Positions 9,039 through 15,435 are shown, numbered from the stretch's first letter. The stretch is DNA of 19,544 bases from Candidatus Staskawiczbacteria bacterium (GCA_943357015.1 CALRFZ010000015.1:1-19544), one strand, 5' to 3'. Translations and numbers: made by a program. Notes: a model not told the origin generated them from the sequence alone.

Positions 9039-9248
9039 TTAGTAGCGGTTTGTTCTTGGTGGTCTGTTTTTAGACCAGCAATCTTTGCAATGGACTTTAG
9101 GAATTCCATCAGCTTCTTCTCGTGGAGTGAAAGGAAGTTCGGTAATTTCTTTACCGCAATCAATACATTTCCAGTTTCCTTGAACCATTTGGCGAGGACC
9201 AAAGCTATTGCTTGATCCGCCTCGGTTGTTGTCAAATTTATTAAACAT
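9039..9248 (-). CDS. Small zinc-ribbon protein
   Basis: The 69-residue protein has a Gly/Ser/Asn-rich N-terminal tail and two CxxC knuckles: Cys28-x2-Cys31 (WKCIDCGKEI) and Cys54-x2-Cys57 (VHCKDCWSKN). The tail after them is basic (RPPRTNRY). This pattern matches a family of short CxxC/CxxC zinc-ribbon proteins that are common in Patescibacteria and usually of unknown function; nucleic-acid or protein binding is plausible. A hairpin (9255-9289) lies just before the start codon, and the nearest good promoter (9559-9586) would give a leader of about 300 bases. An overlapping frame (9035-9235) is a shadow. Confidence 0.85.
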   Translation of the reverse strand: MFNKFDNNRGGSSNSFGPRQMVQGNWKCIDCGKEITELPFTPREEADGIPKVHCKDCWSKNRPPRTNRY

Positions 9249-9254
9249 TTATTT

Positions 9255-9289
9255 ATTGCTGATTTGATAAACTTTACTTTATCAGCAAT
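9255..9289 (-). promoter_or_regulatory. Leader hairpin before the zinc-ribbon start codon
   Basis: ATTGCTGAT (9255-9263) is the perfect inverse of ATCAGCAAT (9281-9289). An alternative stem, TGATAAA / TTTATCA, uses some of the same bases, so two exclusive folds are possible. It lies six bases from the start codon, where it could control ribosome access. Confidence 0.5.
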
Positions 9290-9297
9290 TTGAAGAT

Positions 9298-9373
9298 AAT
9301 ATTATAACGACCTTTCTCTGTAAACGCATAATTAATGCGAGTGCAGGATTATGACTAAAGTCGTTGCAATATT
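9298..9373. other. 76-base structured element (imperfect inverted repeat with inner hairpin)
   Basis: The ends pair over 14 bases with two mismatches (AATATTxxAACGAC with GTCGTTxxAATATT). Inside, CTGTA-AA-CGCAT and ATGCG-AG-TGCAG form a hairpin with a two-by-two internal loop and an AATTA cap. It is tRNA-sized but has no T-loop or anticodon arm pattern. It could be a structured leader RNA on the minus strand or a tiny inverted-repeat element that abuts the MITE-like element. Confidence 0.5.
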
Positions 9374-9531
9374 AGACTTGTCCCTAAATAAAATCTTGCT
9401 GTAAATTCAATCTTTTGCCATAAGTTTGCTAAAATCTTTCGGCTTACCGCAGGGGTAAGCCTCAATATTCTATCAAATTTCTAGCTGGAAACCTTGAATT
9501 TCGCTAAATATTTTATTTAGGGACAAGTCTA
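9373..9531. mobile_element. MITE-like element with 22-bp perfect terminal inverted repeats
   Basis: Bases 9373-9394 and 9510-9531 are perfect inverted copies that begin TAGACTTGTCCCT and end with its complement. The outermost TA could be a TA target duplication, as for IS630/Tc1-type elements. The 115-base interior holds a second inverted pair (AAATTCAA at 9403-9410 with TTGAATTT at 9494-9501) and a hairpin GGCTTACC-gcagg-GGTAAGCC (9441-9461). There is no coding capacity. A non-autonomous element is the best fit; a large leader RNA hairpin is the alternative. Confidence 0.6.
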
Positions 9532-9558
9532 CTATACCCCGACTTATTGTCTATAATC

Positions 9559-9586
9559 AGTATACTTTTTATATATTCATTGTCAA
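9559..9586 (-). promoter_or_regulatory. Minus-strand promoter facing the structured leader and zinc-ribbon gene
   Basis: On the minus strand TTGACA (9586-9581) is followed after 16 bases by TATACT (9564-9559). Transcription would start near 9552 and cross the MITE-like element, the 76-base element and the leader hairpin before reaching the zinc-ribbon gene at 9248. Confidence 0.6.
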
Positions 9587-9639
9587 CCCTTTGATTTTTT
9601 GTAAATTTTGAATTAATGTTAAGGTAATTAAAATAAAAT

Positions 9640-10083
9640 ATGAATACCAATAAATTACTTATAATTATAGTTATTATTTTGGCGGTTATTATTACGATTT
9701 TGACGGGTTTTCTTTTTTTACCGACAGAAGAAATTAAGGCGCCAACAGTGCCAACTTTAATGGGTATTGAAATATTTTCTCCTAAAGCAAATGAAATAAT
9801 TTCTTCGCCAATAAATATTTCTGGTTTAGTTAATGGTAATGGTTGGTTTGGATTTGAGGGGCAAGTTGGAGTGGTAAAATTAAAAGATGATAATGGCAAA
9901 GAATTGGCTTTGGGAATTTTAACGGCTCAGGGCGAATGGATGCAAAAAGTAGTTAATTTTAAGACTAATATTAAATTTTCAAATCCTGCCACAAGCACTG
10001 GTACTTTGGTTTTTTATAATGAAAACCCAAGTGGCGACCCCGATAAAGATAAAACATTTGTATTACCGGTTAGGTTTAAGTAA
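9640..10083 (+). CDS. Membrane-anchored Gmad2 immunoglobulin-like domain protein
   Basis: The 147-residue protein has an N-terminal hydrophobic helix (about 5-27, LLIIIVIILAVIITILTGFL) that acts as a signal or anchor, then a single extracellular domain. The domain reads IEIFSPKANEIISSPINISG, then WFGFEGQVGVVKLKDDNGKE, LTAQGEWMQKVVNF and TGTLVFYNENPSGD. This matches the Gmad2 family (PF10648), an Ig-like fold seen in spore-germination and surface proteins, with its W-F and G-x-W-M landmarks. No lipobox cysteine is present. It stands alone between the structured region and tgt. The ligand is unknown. Confidence 0.82.
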   Translation: MNTNKLLIIIVIILAVIITILTGFLFLPTEEIKAPTVPTLMGIEIFSPKANEIISSPINISGLVNGNGWFGFEGQVGVVKLKDDNGKELALGILTAQGEWMQKVVNFKTNIKFSNPATSTGTLVFYNENPSGDPDKDKTFVLPVRFK

Positions 10084-10120
10084 CTACTTACTACTCAATA
10101 CCAACTACTCACTACAAACT
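10082..10120. repeat. AACTACT-type simple repeat before tgt
   Basis: Units such as AACTACTTACTACT and CCAACTACTCACTAC fill the gap between the Gmad2 gene and tgt. They resemble the right arm of the atpE-atpF intergenic hairpin (2511-2542). The block starts inside the upstream stop codon. Confidence 0.5.
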
Positions 10121-10125
10121 AACCC

Positions 10126-11337
10126 ATGCAATTTCATATTTCTAAAAAATCTAAAATTTCTAATGCCCGTTTGGGGTTTTTAGAAACATCTCACGGGGTA
10201 GTGCAAACCCCGTGCTTGGTGCCTGTTGCCACGCAAGCGGTGGTAAAAACTCTTACCAGTGAAGAAGTTTTGCAAACCAAGTCGCAAATTTTAATTGCTA
10301 ATACTTTTCACTTGCATTTAAAGCCGTCTGTAGCTGGCCGAAAACCTGGCCAAGGCGGTGAGAAAATTCTACAAAAAGCTGGTGGGATTCACGAATTTAT
10401 GCATTGGAAAAATCCAATTATGACCGATTCGGGAGGGTTTCAGGTTTTTTCTTTGGGTTTTGGTCAAGATTTAAATGTGGGCAAAATTATTAATGCCAAA
10501 GACCGTATGGGGTCGGATGCAGATTTAAAAGAAGAAATTAAAATTGGCGCTCAACCCAAAAAGTTAAAAATCCGCCAAGACGGAGTATTTTTTCGCTCAC
10601 CTATTGACGGCAGGGAATTGTTTATCGGTCCTAAAGAGTCAATTAAAATTCAACAACAAATTGGCGCAGATATTATTTTTGCTTTTGATGAGTGTACTGC
10701 TCCGCTGGCCAGTCACGAATACACTAAAAATTCTTTATTAAAAACTCACGAATGGGCAAAGGTTTGTTTAAATGTTCATAATGCCTCCGCCAAAGGTTCT
10801 GGTGAGCCAAAGCAGGCTTTATATGGCATTGTGCAGGGCGGTCGGTATAAAGATTTGCGCATTGAGAGCGCTAAATTTATTGGCAGTTTAGATTTTGATG
10901 GTTTTGGTATTGGCGGGGAATTTGGCGGTGACAAAAAAACTATGGAAGAAATGTTAAAGTGGGTGGTAGCCGAATTGCCAGAAAAAAAGCCAAGACACTT
11001 GCTTGGGATAGGACATTTAGAGGATATAGAAAAAATTATTAAAGCTGGTGTGGATACTTTTGATTGTACTGTCCCAACTCATTATGCTCGGCGTGGAGTA
11101 GCGTTTACTAGTGAAGGTAAATTAAATTTAAAACAAACTAAGTTTCTTAAAAAACGCGAACCCTTGGACAAAGGTTGCGTTTGTCAGGTATGTTTGGTTT
11201 ACAAAAAAGATTACATTTGCCATTTGTTAAAATCAGGAGAGATAACTGCTTTAAGGTTAATTACTTTTCATAATTTGTATTACTTTAATAATTATATTGA
11301 AGAAATTCGGGAGAAAATCAAAAGAGGGGAGATTTGA
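10126..11337 (+). CDS. tgt: tRNA-guanine transglycosylase (queuine tRNA-ribosyltransferase)
   Basis: The enzyme swaps guanine for preQ1/queuine at tRNA position 34. The 403 residues include Asp101 in MTDSGGFQVFSL, the FDECT motif, GIVQGGRYKDLR, and the nucleophile Asp313 in TFDCTVPTHYARRG. The zinc site is Cys351, Cys353, Cys356 and His382 (CVCQVC ... FHN). Compared with the E. coli enzyme, three inserts are visible: about nine residues after HLHLKP (AGRKPGQGG), about 30 residues after VFSLG (112-141), and about seven near SAKGSGE (221-227). The PTRNARNG motif reads PTHYARRG. The stop codon TGA overlaps a promoter for the next gene. No queuosine biosynthesis gene is nearby, so salvage of preQ1 or queuine is probable. 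Confidence 0.94.
   Translation: MQFHISKKSKISNARLGFLETSHGVVQTPCLVPVATQAVVKTLTSEEVLQTKSQILIANTFHLHLKPSVAGRKPGQGGEKILQKAGGIHEFMHWKNPIMTDSGGFQVFSLGFGQDLNVGKIINAKDRMGSDADLKEEIKIGAQPKKLKIRQDGVFFRSPIDGRELFIGPKESIKIQQQIGADIIFAFDECTAPLASHEYTKNSLLKTHEWAKVCLNVHNASAKGSGEPKQALYGIVQGGRYKDLRIESAKFIGSLDFDGFGIGGEFGGDKKTMEEMLKWVVAELPEKKPRHLLGIGHLEDIEKIIKAGVDTFDCTVPTHYARRGVAFTSEGKLNLKQTKFLKKREPLDKGCVCQVCLVYKKDYICHLLKSGEITALRLITFHNLYYFNNYIEEIREKIKRGEI
10786..10801 (+). repeat. 16-base in-frame repeat (copy 2, in tgt)
   Basis: This copy is identical to 3585-3600 in atpA and is in the same frame, again encoding SAKGS within a small insert relative to other TGT enzymes. Confidence 0.55.
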
Positions 11338-11362
11338 CAAAAAGTTAGATATAGACTAATAT
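11334..11362 (+). promoter_or_regulatory. Near-consensus sigma70 promoter overlapping the tgt stop codon
   Basis: TTGACA (11334-11339) is followed after exactly 17 bases by TAATAT (11357-11362). The tgt TGA stop lies inside the -35 box. The start is predicted near 11369, about 35 bases before the next gene. Confidence 0.8.
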
Positions 11363-11403
11363 TTGTGTGAAAGAGGGATCGTTTCCTTCTAGCACATTTT
11401 TTG

Positions 11404-11916
11404 ATGAAGGGGTTTGTTGTGAATTGGATTTTTACGTTTGCCTGCCTTGCTCTCACCTTTGTTTTGGGAATGTCAGCTGGCATTAATGTCCAGCAAGACA
11501 AGGGGGTAAAAAAGCCTGATCAGAAAAAGGCAGTGGCCAAGGACAGTCTCGTCCAAAAATACGACCAGGAGAGTTTTAAGATCTACAAGGAATTAAAATT
11601 CCTTGACAGTAAAAGTCTTAAGCTCGACGGGAAAAAGGGCGCAGAAAAAGAAGCCGGCTACCTCAATGAGGACGAGGAAATGCTTTTGGCGCTTGAAAAA
11701 ATAGAAGCTTCTGCTCTGGCTCGTAAAGATAAAGTGCCGGCTGTTCTGGTTGAAAGCAGAAAGTTAACCCTAGATCTTATTAAGGCTAGGGCAAAATTTC
11801 TGAAATCGTTTCTGGCGATTACAGAAATTGGGTCAGATCCACGATTACCGGTTTACTGTTTAGACTGGAAAAATGGGCAATGGATTGCCAAAGAATTGGA
11901 AAAAAAACCTGAATAA
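11404..11916 (+). CDS. Orphan anchored or secreted helical protein
   Basis: I do not recognise this protein. It is about 170 residues long, with one N-terminal hydrophobic segment (MKGFVVNWIFTFACLALTFV) that is a signal peptide or anchor. A Lys-rich stretch follows, then a helical, highly charged domain (EDEEMLLALEKIEASALARK, SRKLTLDLIKARAKFLKS) and a short end containing YCLDWKNGQW. The start is uncertain: ATG at 11404 keeps a Lys before the hydrophobic core. GTG at 11419 has a good AAGGGG ribosome site six bases upstream and would also give a membrane segment. It has its own strong promoter and terminator, and its codons are less AT-rich than those of tgt and sod. Confidence 0.75.
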   Translation: MKGFVVNWIFTFACLALTFVLGMSAGINVQQDKGVKKPDQKKAVAKDSLVQKYDQESFKIYKELKFLDSKSLKLDGKKGAEKEAGYLNEDEEMLLALEKIEASALARKDKVPAVLVESRKLTLDLIKARAKFLKSFLAITEIGSDPRLPVYCLDWKNGQWIAKELEKKPE

Positions 11917-11927
11917 AGGTTTGATAA

Positions 11928-11960
11928 GGCTCGACAGCATTTTGTTGTCGGGCTTTTTAT
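11928..11960 (+). terminator. Rho-independent terminator of the orphan anchored-protein gene
   Basis: GCTCGACA pairs with TGTCGGGC (one G-T pair) around a nine-base loop and is followed by five T and ATTT. It lies 12 bases after the stop codon. Confidence 0.82.
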
Positions 11961-11975
11961 TTATATTTTTTCTTA

Positions 11976-11981
11976 TATAAT
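11976..11981 (+). promoter_or_regulatory. Possible -10 box of sod
   Basis: TATAAT is found 27 bases upstream of the sod start codon, just after the preceding terminator. No good -35 box is seen; at 17 bases upstream lies only the terminator T-tract. Confidence 0.4.
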
Positions 11982-12008
11982 ACAGTTAGATAAATAAATA
12001 TTAATATT

Positions 12009-12644
12009 ATGGAACCAAAAAAACATACCTTGCCAGAATTGCCTTATAGTTATAATGCGCTAGAACCTTATGTTTCCCAAGAAACTATGATTTTGCATCA
12101 TGATAAACATCATTTAGCGTATATTAATAATTTAAATATTGCGCTTGAAAAATATCCAGAACTTTTTAAAAAAAGCGCAGAAGAATTGTTAATGGATTTA
12201 GATGGTGTGCCAGAAGAAATTCGCGTGACGGTTAAAAATAATGCCGGCGGACATGTAAATCATACTAAGTTTTGGCAAATTATGGCGCCTGCTACGGGCC
12301 AAAAACCAGAAGGTAAATTATTAGAAGCTATTGAAAGTCAATTTGGGAGTTTTACAGAATTTCAAGCTAAATTTAATGACGCTGGCGCCAAGCGTTTTGG
12401 TTCAGGCTGGGTTTGGTTAGTTATGACCCCACTTGGCCAAGGTTCTCAGGAACAGGCAAAATTGGAAATCCTATCAACTGCCAATCAGGATAATCCAATG
12501 TCTGATGGTTATACGCTAATTATGGGCAATGATGTTTGGGAGCACGCTTATTACTTGCAATACAAAAATGTCCGAGCCGATTATTTAAAGGCTTGGTGGA
12601 ATGTGGTAAATTGGTCAGAGGTGGAAAAACGATTTAAAATATAA
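12009..12644 (+). CDS. Superoxide dismutase, Fe/Mn family, Mn-type signature
   Basis: The enzyme dismutes superoxide to oxygen and hydrogen peroxide. The 211 residues are full length. The metal ligands are His30 ([11 protein letters not shown]), His85 ([10 protein letters not shown]), Asp175 and His179 (NDVWEHAYY). The outer-sphere Gln sits in TANQDNPMS, and Gly replaces Gln in AGGHVNH, which is the manganese-type arrangement; cambialistic use cannot be excluded. No signal peptide is visible, so it is cytoplasmic. It stands alone between a terminator and the first palindromic repeat. It suggests exposure to oxygen in a cell that otherwise carries a small gene set. Confidence 0.94.
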   Translation: MEPKKHTLPELPYSYNALEPYVSQETMILHHDKHHLAYINNLNIALEKYPELFKKSAEELLMDLDGVPEEIRVTVKNNAGGHVNHTKFWQIMAPATGQKPEGKLLEAIESQFGSFTEFQAKFNDAGAKRFGSGWVWLVMTPLGQGSQEQAKLEILSTANQDNPMSDGYTLIMGNDVWEHAYYLQYKNVRADYLKAWWNVVNWSEVEKRFKI

Positions 12645-12672
12645 CCATATTCTCGCTATCAACTAATCTGTA

Positions 12673-12712
12673 AATTAATAGCATAAAAAGTAAACGTTTA
12701 CTTTTTATGCTA
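12673..12712. repeat. 40-base repeat with a 34-bp perfect palindrome (upstream copy)
   Basis: Bases 12679-12712 form a perfect palindrome centred on AAACGTTT (half-site TAGCATAAAAAGTAAAC). The 40 bases 12673-12712 are repeated exactly at 13270-13309, on the other side of the PaaX/Cas2-like gene. This copy ends 22 bases before the -10 box of that gene, in a position suited to an operator. It also lies 28 bases after the sod stop, so it might help end that transcript. Confidence 0.85.
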
Positions 12713-12734
12713 CTTTTATTAGTGTGGTAAAAAT

Positions 12735-12740
12735 TATACT
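12735..12740 (+). promoter_or_regulatory. -10 box implying a leaderless transcript for the PaaX/Cas2-like gene
   Basis: TATACT ends five bases before the ATG at 12746, so transcription would begin at about the start codon. The region 17 bases upstream (12712-12717) is a poor -35 box and touches the edge of the palindrome, as expected for a promoter controlled by a protein bound there. Confidence 0.5.
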
Positions 12741-12745
12741 AGTTG

Positions 12746-13270
12746 ATGAAAATTCCTATTACAGATAAATTTTTATTGGATTTATTGAGTTTGGCAGGTG
12801 GTATTACTGATTTTTTGACAAGCAACAAATACCGTCAAATTAATATATTATTTGGTAATGAAGATTTTTTGGTCAAAAAATACCGAAAGGAAAATAATAG
12901 TCAGAAATTTAACCGGATGATTTATTATTTAAAACGTAAAAATTTTATTAAGGTTAGTAATTTGGAGGGCAAAAAAGCAGTTATGCTTACTAAAGAAGGC
13001 TTGGCAAAGGCGTTGGCTTCTAAGTGGATGTTTGAAGAAAGAACAAAACGTAAAGACGGAAAATGGATTATGATTGCGTTTGATATTCCCAAATATCATA
13101 TTAAGTCAAGAAATTTGCTAAGGGGTGTATTGAAAAATCTTGGCTATGAGTTATTTCAGCATAGTTTATGGGTTACTCCTTATGACGTTTCAACTCAAAC
13201 TGAAAATTTATTACAAATGCATTCCCTTGATCGGTACGTAAAAATATTTTTGATAGAAGAGTTAAACTGA
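12746..13270 (+). CDS. PaaX/Cas2-like regulator (winged helix plus Cas2-type ferredoxin fold)
   Basis: The 174-residue protein has an N-terminal basic, winged-helix-like half (MIYYLKRKNFIKVSNLEGKK, MLTKEGLAKAL). Its C-terminal half, WIMIAFDIPKYHIKSRNLLR then LKNLGYELFQHSLWVTPYD, is the PaaX middle domain, which shares its fold with Cas2. Asp113 in FDIP matches the Cas2 metal-site Asp, but there is no CRISPR array or cas1 here, so a transcription factor is the better call. It is bracketed by identical 40-base palindromic repeats, the obvious candidate binding sites. Start: ATG 12746 was preferred to an adjacent in-frame TTG at 12743. The stop codon TGA overlaps the downstream repeat by one base. 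Confidence 0.82.
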   Translation: MKIPITDKFLLDLLSLAGGITDFLTSNKYRQINILFGNEDFLVKKYRKENNSQKFNRMIYYLKRKNFIKVSNLEGKKAVMLTKEGLAKALASKWMFEERTKRKDGKWIMIAFDIPKYHIKSRNLLRGVLKNLGYELFQHSLWVTPYDVSTQTENLLQMHSLDRYVKIFLIEELN

Positions 13271-13311
13271 ATTAATAGCATAAAAAGTAAACGTTTACTT
13301 TTTATGCTATT
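13270..13311. repeat. 40-base repeat with a 38-bp perfect palindrome (downstream copy)
   Basis: The first 40 bases equal 12673-12712. The palindrome here extends to 38 bp (13274-13311). It begins in the stop codon of the PaaX/Cas2-like gene and lies about 100 bases before the HD-domain gene, so it could act on that gene as well. The stem is A/T-rich with almost no loop, which makes it a weak terminator at best. Confidence 0.85.
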
Positions 13312-13415
13312 GGTTGGTTGCGCGGGAATGTATATTTTAGTAAACTAATATAATATTTGAGATTTTATATTTTTAATTGCTTAACTTTATAAATTAAATA
13401 ATAATTTTTAAATTT

Positions 13416-14078
13416 ATGATTACATTAGACGATGTTAAAAAAAATCCGCAGATTTTGGAGTTTATTAATCAGACTGAACAAGCTATGGAGGCTTTGCGTT
13501 ACACTAATCACGGATTGCGTCACGCCGATATGGTTTCGCAAAGAGCAATGGATATTGCCAAAGCCATTGGTCTAGATAAGCGTGAGGGAGAATTGGCGGC
13601 TATCGCGGGTTTTTGCCATGATATGGGAAACTTTTTAACTCGCACTTTTCACCATTTTTTTGGCGCTCAGCTTTTTTCGCAGGTTTTTATGGGTAAATGC
13701 GATCCAAGGGAATTGGCGATGATTATGCAGGCAATTAGCAATCATGATAAAGAGGAGATGAATTTTTCTAATGCAATTTCAGCAGTATTGGTTTTGGCGG
13801 ACAAATCCGATGTGCACAGGTCTCGAGTAGCAGTGCAAACAATGGAAGAAACTAAGTCTGATATTCACGACCGAGTCAATTTTGCCACCACTGAAAGTAG
13901 TATAAAAGTTGATAAGGTTAAAAAAAGAATTACTTTAGCCTTAAAGATTGATACTAATTTTTGTCCGATTATTGAATATTTTGAAATTTTTACGGAAAGA
14001 ATGGTTTTTTGTCGCAAGGCCGCGCAATTTTTGGGTTATGATTTTGGCTTAGTAATAAATAAATTTAGGTTGCTATAA
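13416..14078 (+). CDS. HD-domain metal-dependent phosphohydrolase
   Basis: The 220-residue protein has the HD signature in order: His36 in NHGLRHADMV, His68-Asp69 in AGFCHDMGN, His110 in ISNHDKE and Asp129 in LVLADKSDVHRS. Members hydrolyse phosphate esters of nucleotides or second messengers using one or two divalent metals. The C-terminal third (KVDKVKKRITLALKI, then IEYFEIFTERMVFCRKAAQF) is not a domain I recognise. No signal peptide is seen. A possible TATAAT lies at 13349-13354. The substrate cannot be told from the sequence. Confidence 0.83.
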   Translation: MITLDDVKKNPQILEFINQTEQAMEALRYTNHGLRHADMVSQRAMDIAKAIGLDKREGELAAIAGFCHDMGNFLTRTFHHFFGAQLFSQVFMGKCDPRELAMIMQAISNHDKEEMNFSNAISAVLVLADKSDVHRSRVAVQTMEETKSDIHDRVNFATTESSIKVDKVKKRITLALKIDTNFCPIIEYFEIFTERMVFCRKAAQFLGYDFGLVINKFRLL

Positions 14079-14176
14079 ATTTTGTATTCTGTATTTGGTA
14101 TTTTGGAGCTAGAATTTGATATGCAAATTAACAGTAAACATTATCGCGTTTCCAATTGAAAAATATAGAATATATT

Positions 14177-14635
14177 ATGCAAAAACCGAAACAATTTTAT
14201 GTTGTTGTTGATAATATAAGAAGTTTAGAAAATGTTGGTTCAATTTTTAGAACCGCCGATGGTTTAGGTGTGACCAAGATTTTTTTGTGTGGTATTACTG
14301 CCGTTCCGCCCAATGATAAAATTACTAAAACCGCCCTTGGGGCAGAAAAAAATATTCCATTTGAGTATTGCAAACAAACTTGGCGGTTGATAGAAAAATT
14401 AAAAAAATCTAAGATTAAAATTGTCACTCTTGAGCAATCTCCAAAAAGCATTGTTTACACTAAATTTAATCCCACTTTTCCCTTAGCCTTGGTTATTGGC
14501 AATGAAGTTAAGGGCGTATCAAAAAAAGTTTTGGAGCAATCCGATATCGTTATTTATCTACCAATGTTAGGTCAAAAAGAATCTCTAAATGTGTCAGTGG
14601 CATTTGGAGTCGCTGGATATCATATAATTAAGTAA
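14177..14635 (+). CDS. SpoU/TrmH-family RNA 2'-O-methyltransferase
   Basis: The protein is 152 residues, a bare SPOUT catalytic domain with no extra RNA-binding domain. Motif 1 is SLENVGSIFRTADGLGV with Arg25, motif 2 is LALVIGNEVKGVS with Glu110, and motif 3 is IYLPMLGQKESLNVSVAFGV. These form the trefoil-knot SAM site. The family methylates ribose 2'-OH in tRNA or rRNA; the exact target is uncertain. I start at ATG 14177 because the domain begins there; a TTG at 14156 would add seven residues. It forms a cluster with the small membrane genes downstream. Confidence 0.88.
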   Translation: MQKPKQFYVVVDNIRSLENVGSIFRTADGLGVTKIFLCGITAVPPNDKITKTALGAEKNIPFEYCKQTWRLIEKLKKSKIKIVTLEQSPKSIVYTKFNPTFPLALVIGNEVKGVSKKVLEQSDIVIYLPMLGQKESLNVSVAFGVAGYHIIK

Positions 14636-14641
14636 ATTACC

Positions 14642-14684
14642 TTGAATTACGAAAAGTCTTTTACTGCAACCATTCGTAATTCAA
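14642..14684. other. 12-bp perfect inverted repeat
   Basis: TTGAATTACGAA (14642-14653) is the exact inverse of TTCGTAATTCAA (14673-14684), with a 19-base loop. It lies six bases after the methyltransferase stop. There is no T-tract, so it may be an mRNA end-stabilising hairpin or a protein site rather than a terminator. Confidence 0.55.
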
Positions 14685-14705
14685 AGTAAATTATAATTTT
14701 ACAAT

Positions 14706-14942
14706 ATGGATAATCAACTTATTGCATTTATTGATCTTTTAAATAATCCTTACTATAGAGTATTATTTATAATATTTTTGTTATGGAATATTTTGTGGAA
14801 GGGCGTGGCTCTTTGGAAATCAGCACAAAATAATCAAAGAAATTGGTTTATGGTAATGTTGGTCTTAAATACTTTTGGTATTTTAGAGGCAATTTATATA
14901 TTTTACTTTCAGGCCAGAAAAAGCGATAATGTAAGTAAATAA
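14706..14942 (+). CDS. DUF5652-like small membrane protein
   Basis: The 78-residue protein has two membrane helices. The first contains VLFIIFLLWNILWKGVALW, and the second FMVMLVLNTFGILEAIYIFY. The WKGxALW and LNTxGIxExxYIF motifs match DUF5652, a two-helix family frequent in Patescibacteria and of unknown role. It is followed after 11 bases by the thioredoxin-like gene, so the two may be co-transcribed. Confidence 0.8.
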   Translation: MDNQLIAFIDLLNNPYYRVLFIIFLLWNILWKGVALWKSAQNNQRNWFMVMLVLNTFGILEAIYIFYFQARKSDNVSK

Positions 14943-14953
14943 ATTGTGGCGTT

Positions 14954-15391
14954 ATGTTTAAATTTAATTTTAAAAAAATATCCACGCTTCCTAAAAATGT
15001 TTTATTTTTAACTATTATTTTAGTTATTGCAGTTTTAGAAATATTTTTGTTTTTAGTGTTTGGTGGTGGGGCAAATAAGATTGTATCATATTTTAATAAT
15101 AACAATTCATTTGTTGGTGGAATTATTCTGTTTGAGGGCAATAATTGTCCTCAATGCGTGACGGTTGATAATTATATTAAAAATAATAAATTACAAGATA
15201 AGGTGGCTTTCACTAGACTTGAAGTTTTTGAAAACAAAGCTAATGCTAAAATGCTGGAAGACAAGGCGAAAATTTGTGGCCTAGATTCATCGCACATAGG
15301 TGTGCCGTTTGTTTGGGATAATGGTCATTGTATTGTAGGATATGTAGATGTATTAAAATTTTTCCGAGAAAAACTTGCTAAAAAGCCTTAA
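14954..15391 (+). CDS. Membrane-anchored thioredoxin/glutaredoxin-like protein
   Basis: The 145-residue protein has one N-terminal membrane helix (about 16-38), a short linker and a thioredoxin-fold domain. The redox motif is Cys65-Pro-Gln-Cys68 in ILFEGNNCPQCV, and the cis-proline loop is IGVPFVWDNGHCIVGY, close to glutaredoxins (VPxx...G...G). The domain probably faces the outside of the membrane, where it could reduce or isomerise disulfides. A third cysteine (AKICGLD) and a fourth (GHC) are present. No DsbB or VKOR partner is visible in the window. Confidence 0.8.
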   Translation: MFKFNFKKISTLPKNVLFLTIILVIAVLEIFLFLVFGGGANKIVSYFNNNNSFVGGIILFEGNNCPQCVTVDNYIKNNKLQDKVAFTRLEVFENKANAKMLEDKAKICGLDSSHIGVPFVWDNGHCIVGYVDVLKFFREKLAKKP

Positions 15392-15406
15392 ATTTTTTGG
15401 GTAAAT

Positions 15407-15435
15407 TTGACCAGGATTACTTGATAGGGTAGGAT
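15407..15435 (+). promoter_or_regulatory. Possible promoter of the DUF5679-like gene
   Basis: TTGACC is followed after 17 bases by TAGGAT. Each box is four or five out of six to consensus. The start would be near 15442, about 40 bases before the gene. Confidence 0.45.

Noticed and set aside
9035..9235. Second minus-strand protein overlapping the zinc-ribbon gene
   Set aside because: It is an out-of-frame shadow without motifs. The zinc-ribbon frame has two CxxC knuckles and the terminator position fits it.
9298..9373. tRNA gene
   Set aside because: The length and outer stem suggested it, but there is no T-loop consensus, no D-arm and no CCA, and the inner structure is a single hairpin.
9513..9899. 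Minus-strand protein opposite the Gmad2 gene
   Set aside because: It is antisense to a clear Gmad2 domain, lacks motifs and runs across the MITE-like end and a promoter.
11335..11337. UGA as a sense codon (alternative genetic code)
   Set aside because: TGA ends tgt right after its family-typical C-terminus and also ends the PaaX/Cas2-like gene, and no gene here contains an internal TGA.
12679..12712. Ordinary intrinsic terminator for sod
   Set aside because: The stem is A/T-rich with almost no loop and no following T-tract, and an exact 40-base copy including unpaired flanks lies beyond the next gene. A protein site or element end fits better, though a minor terminator role is not excluded.
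12746..13270. Cas2 of a CRISPR-Cas system
   Set aside because: The FDIP motif and fold resemble Cas2, but there is an extra winged-helix half, no cas1 and no spaced direct repeats. The two palindromes are 597 bases apart with a gene between them, not an array.
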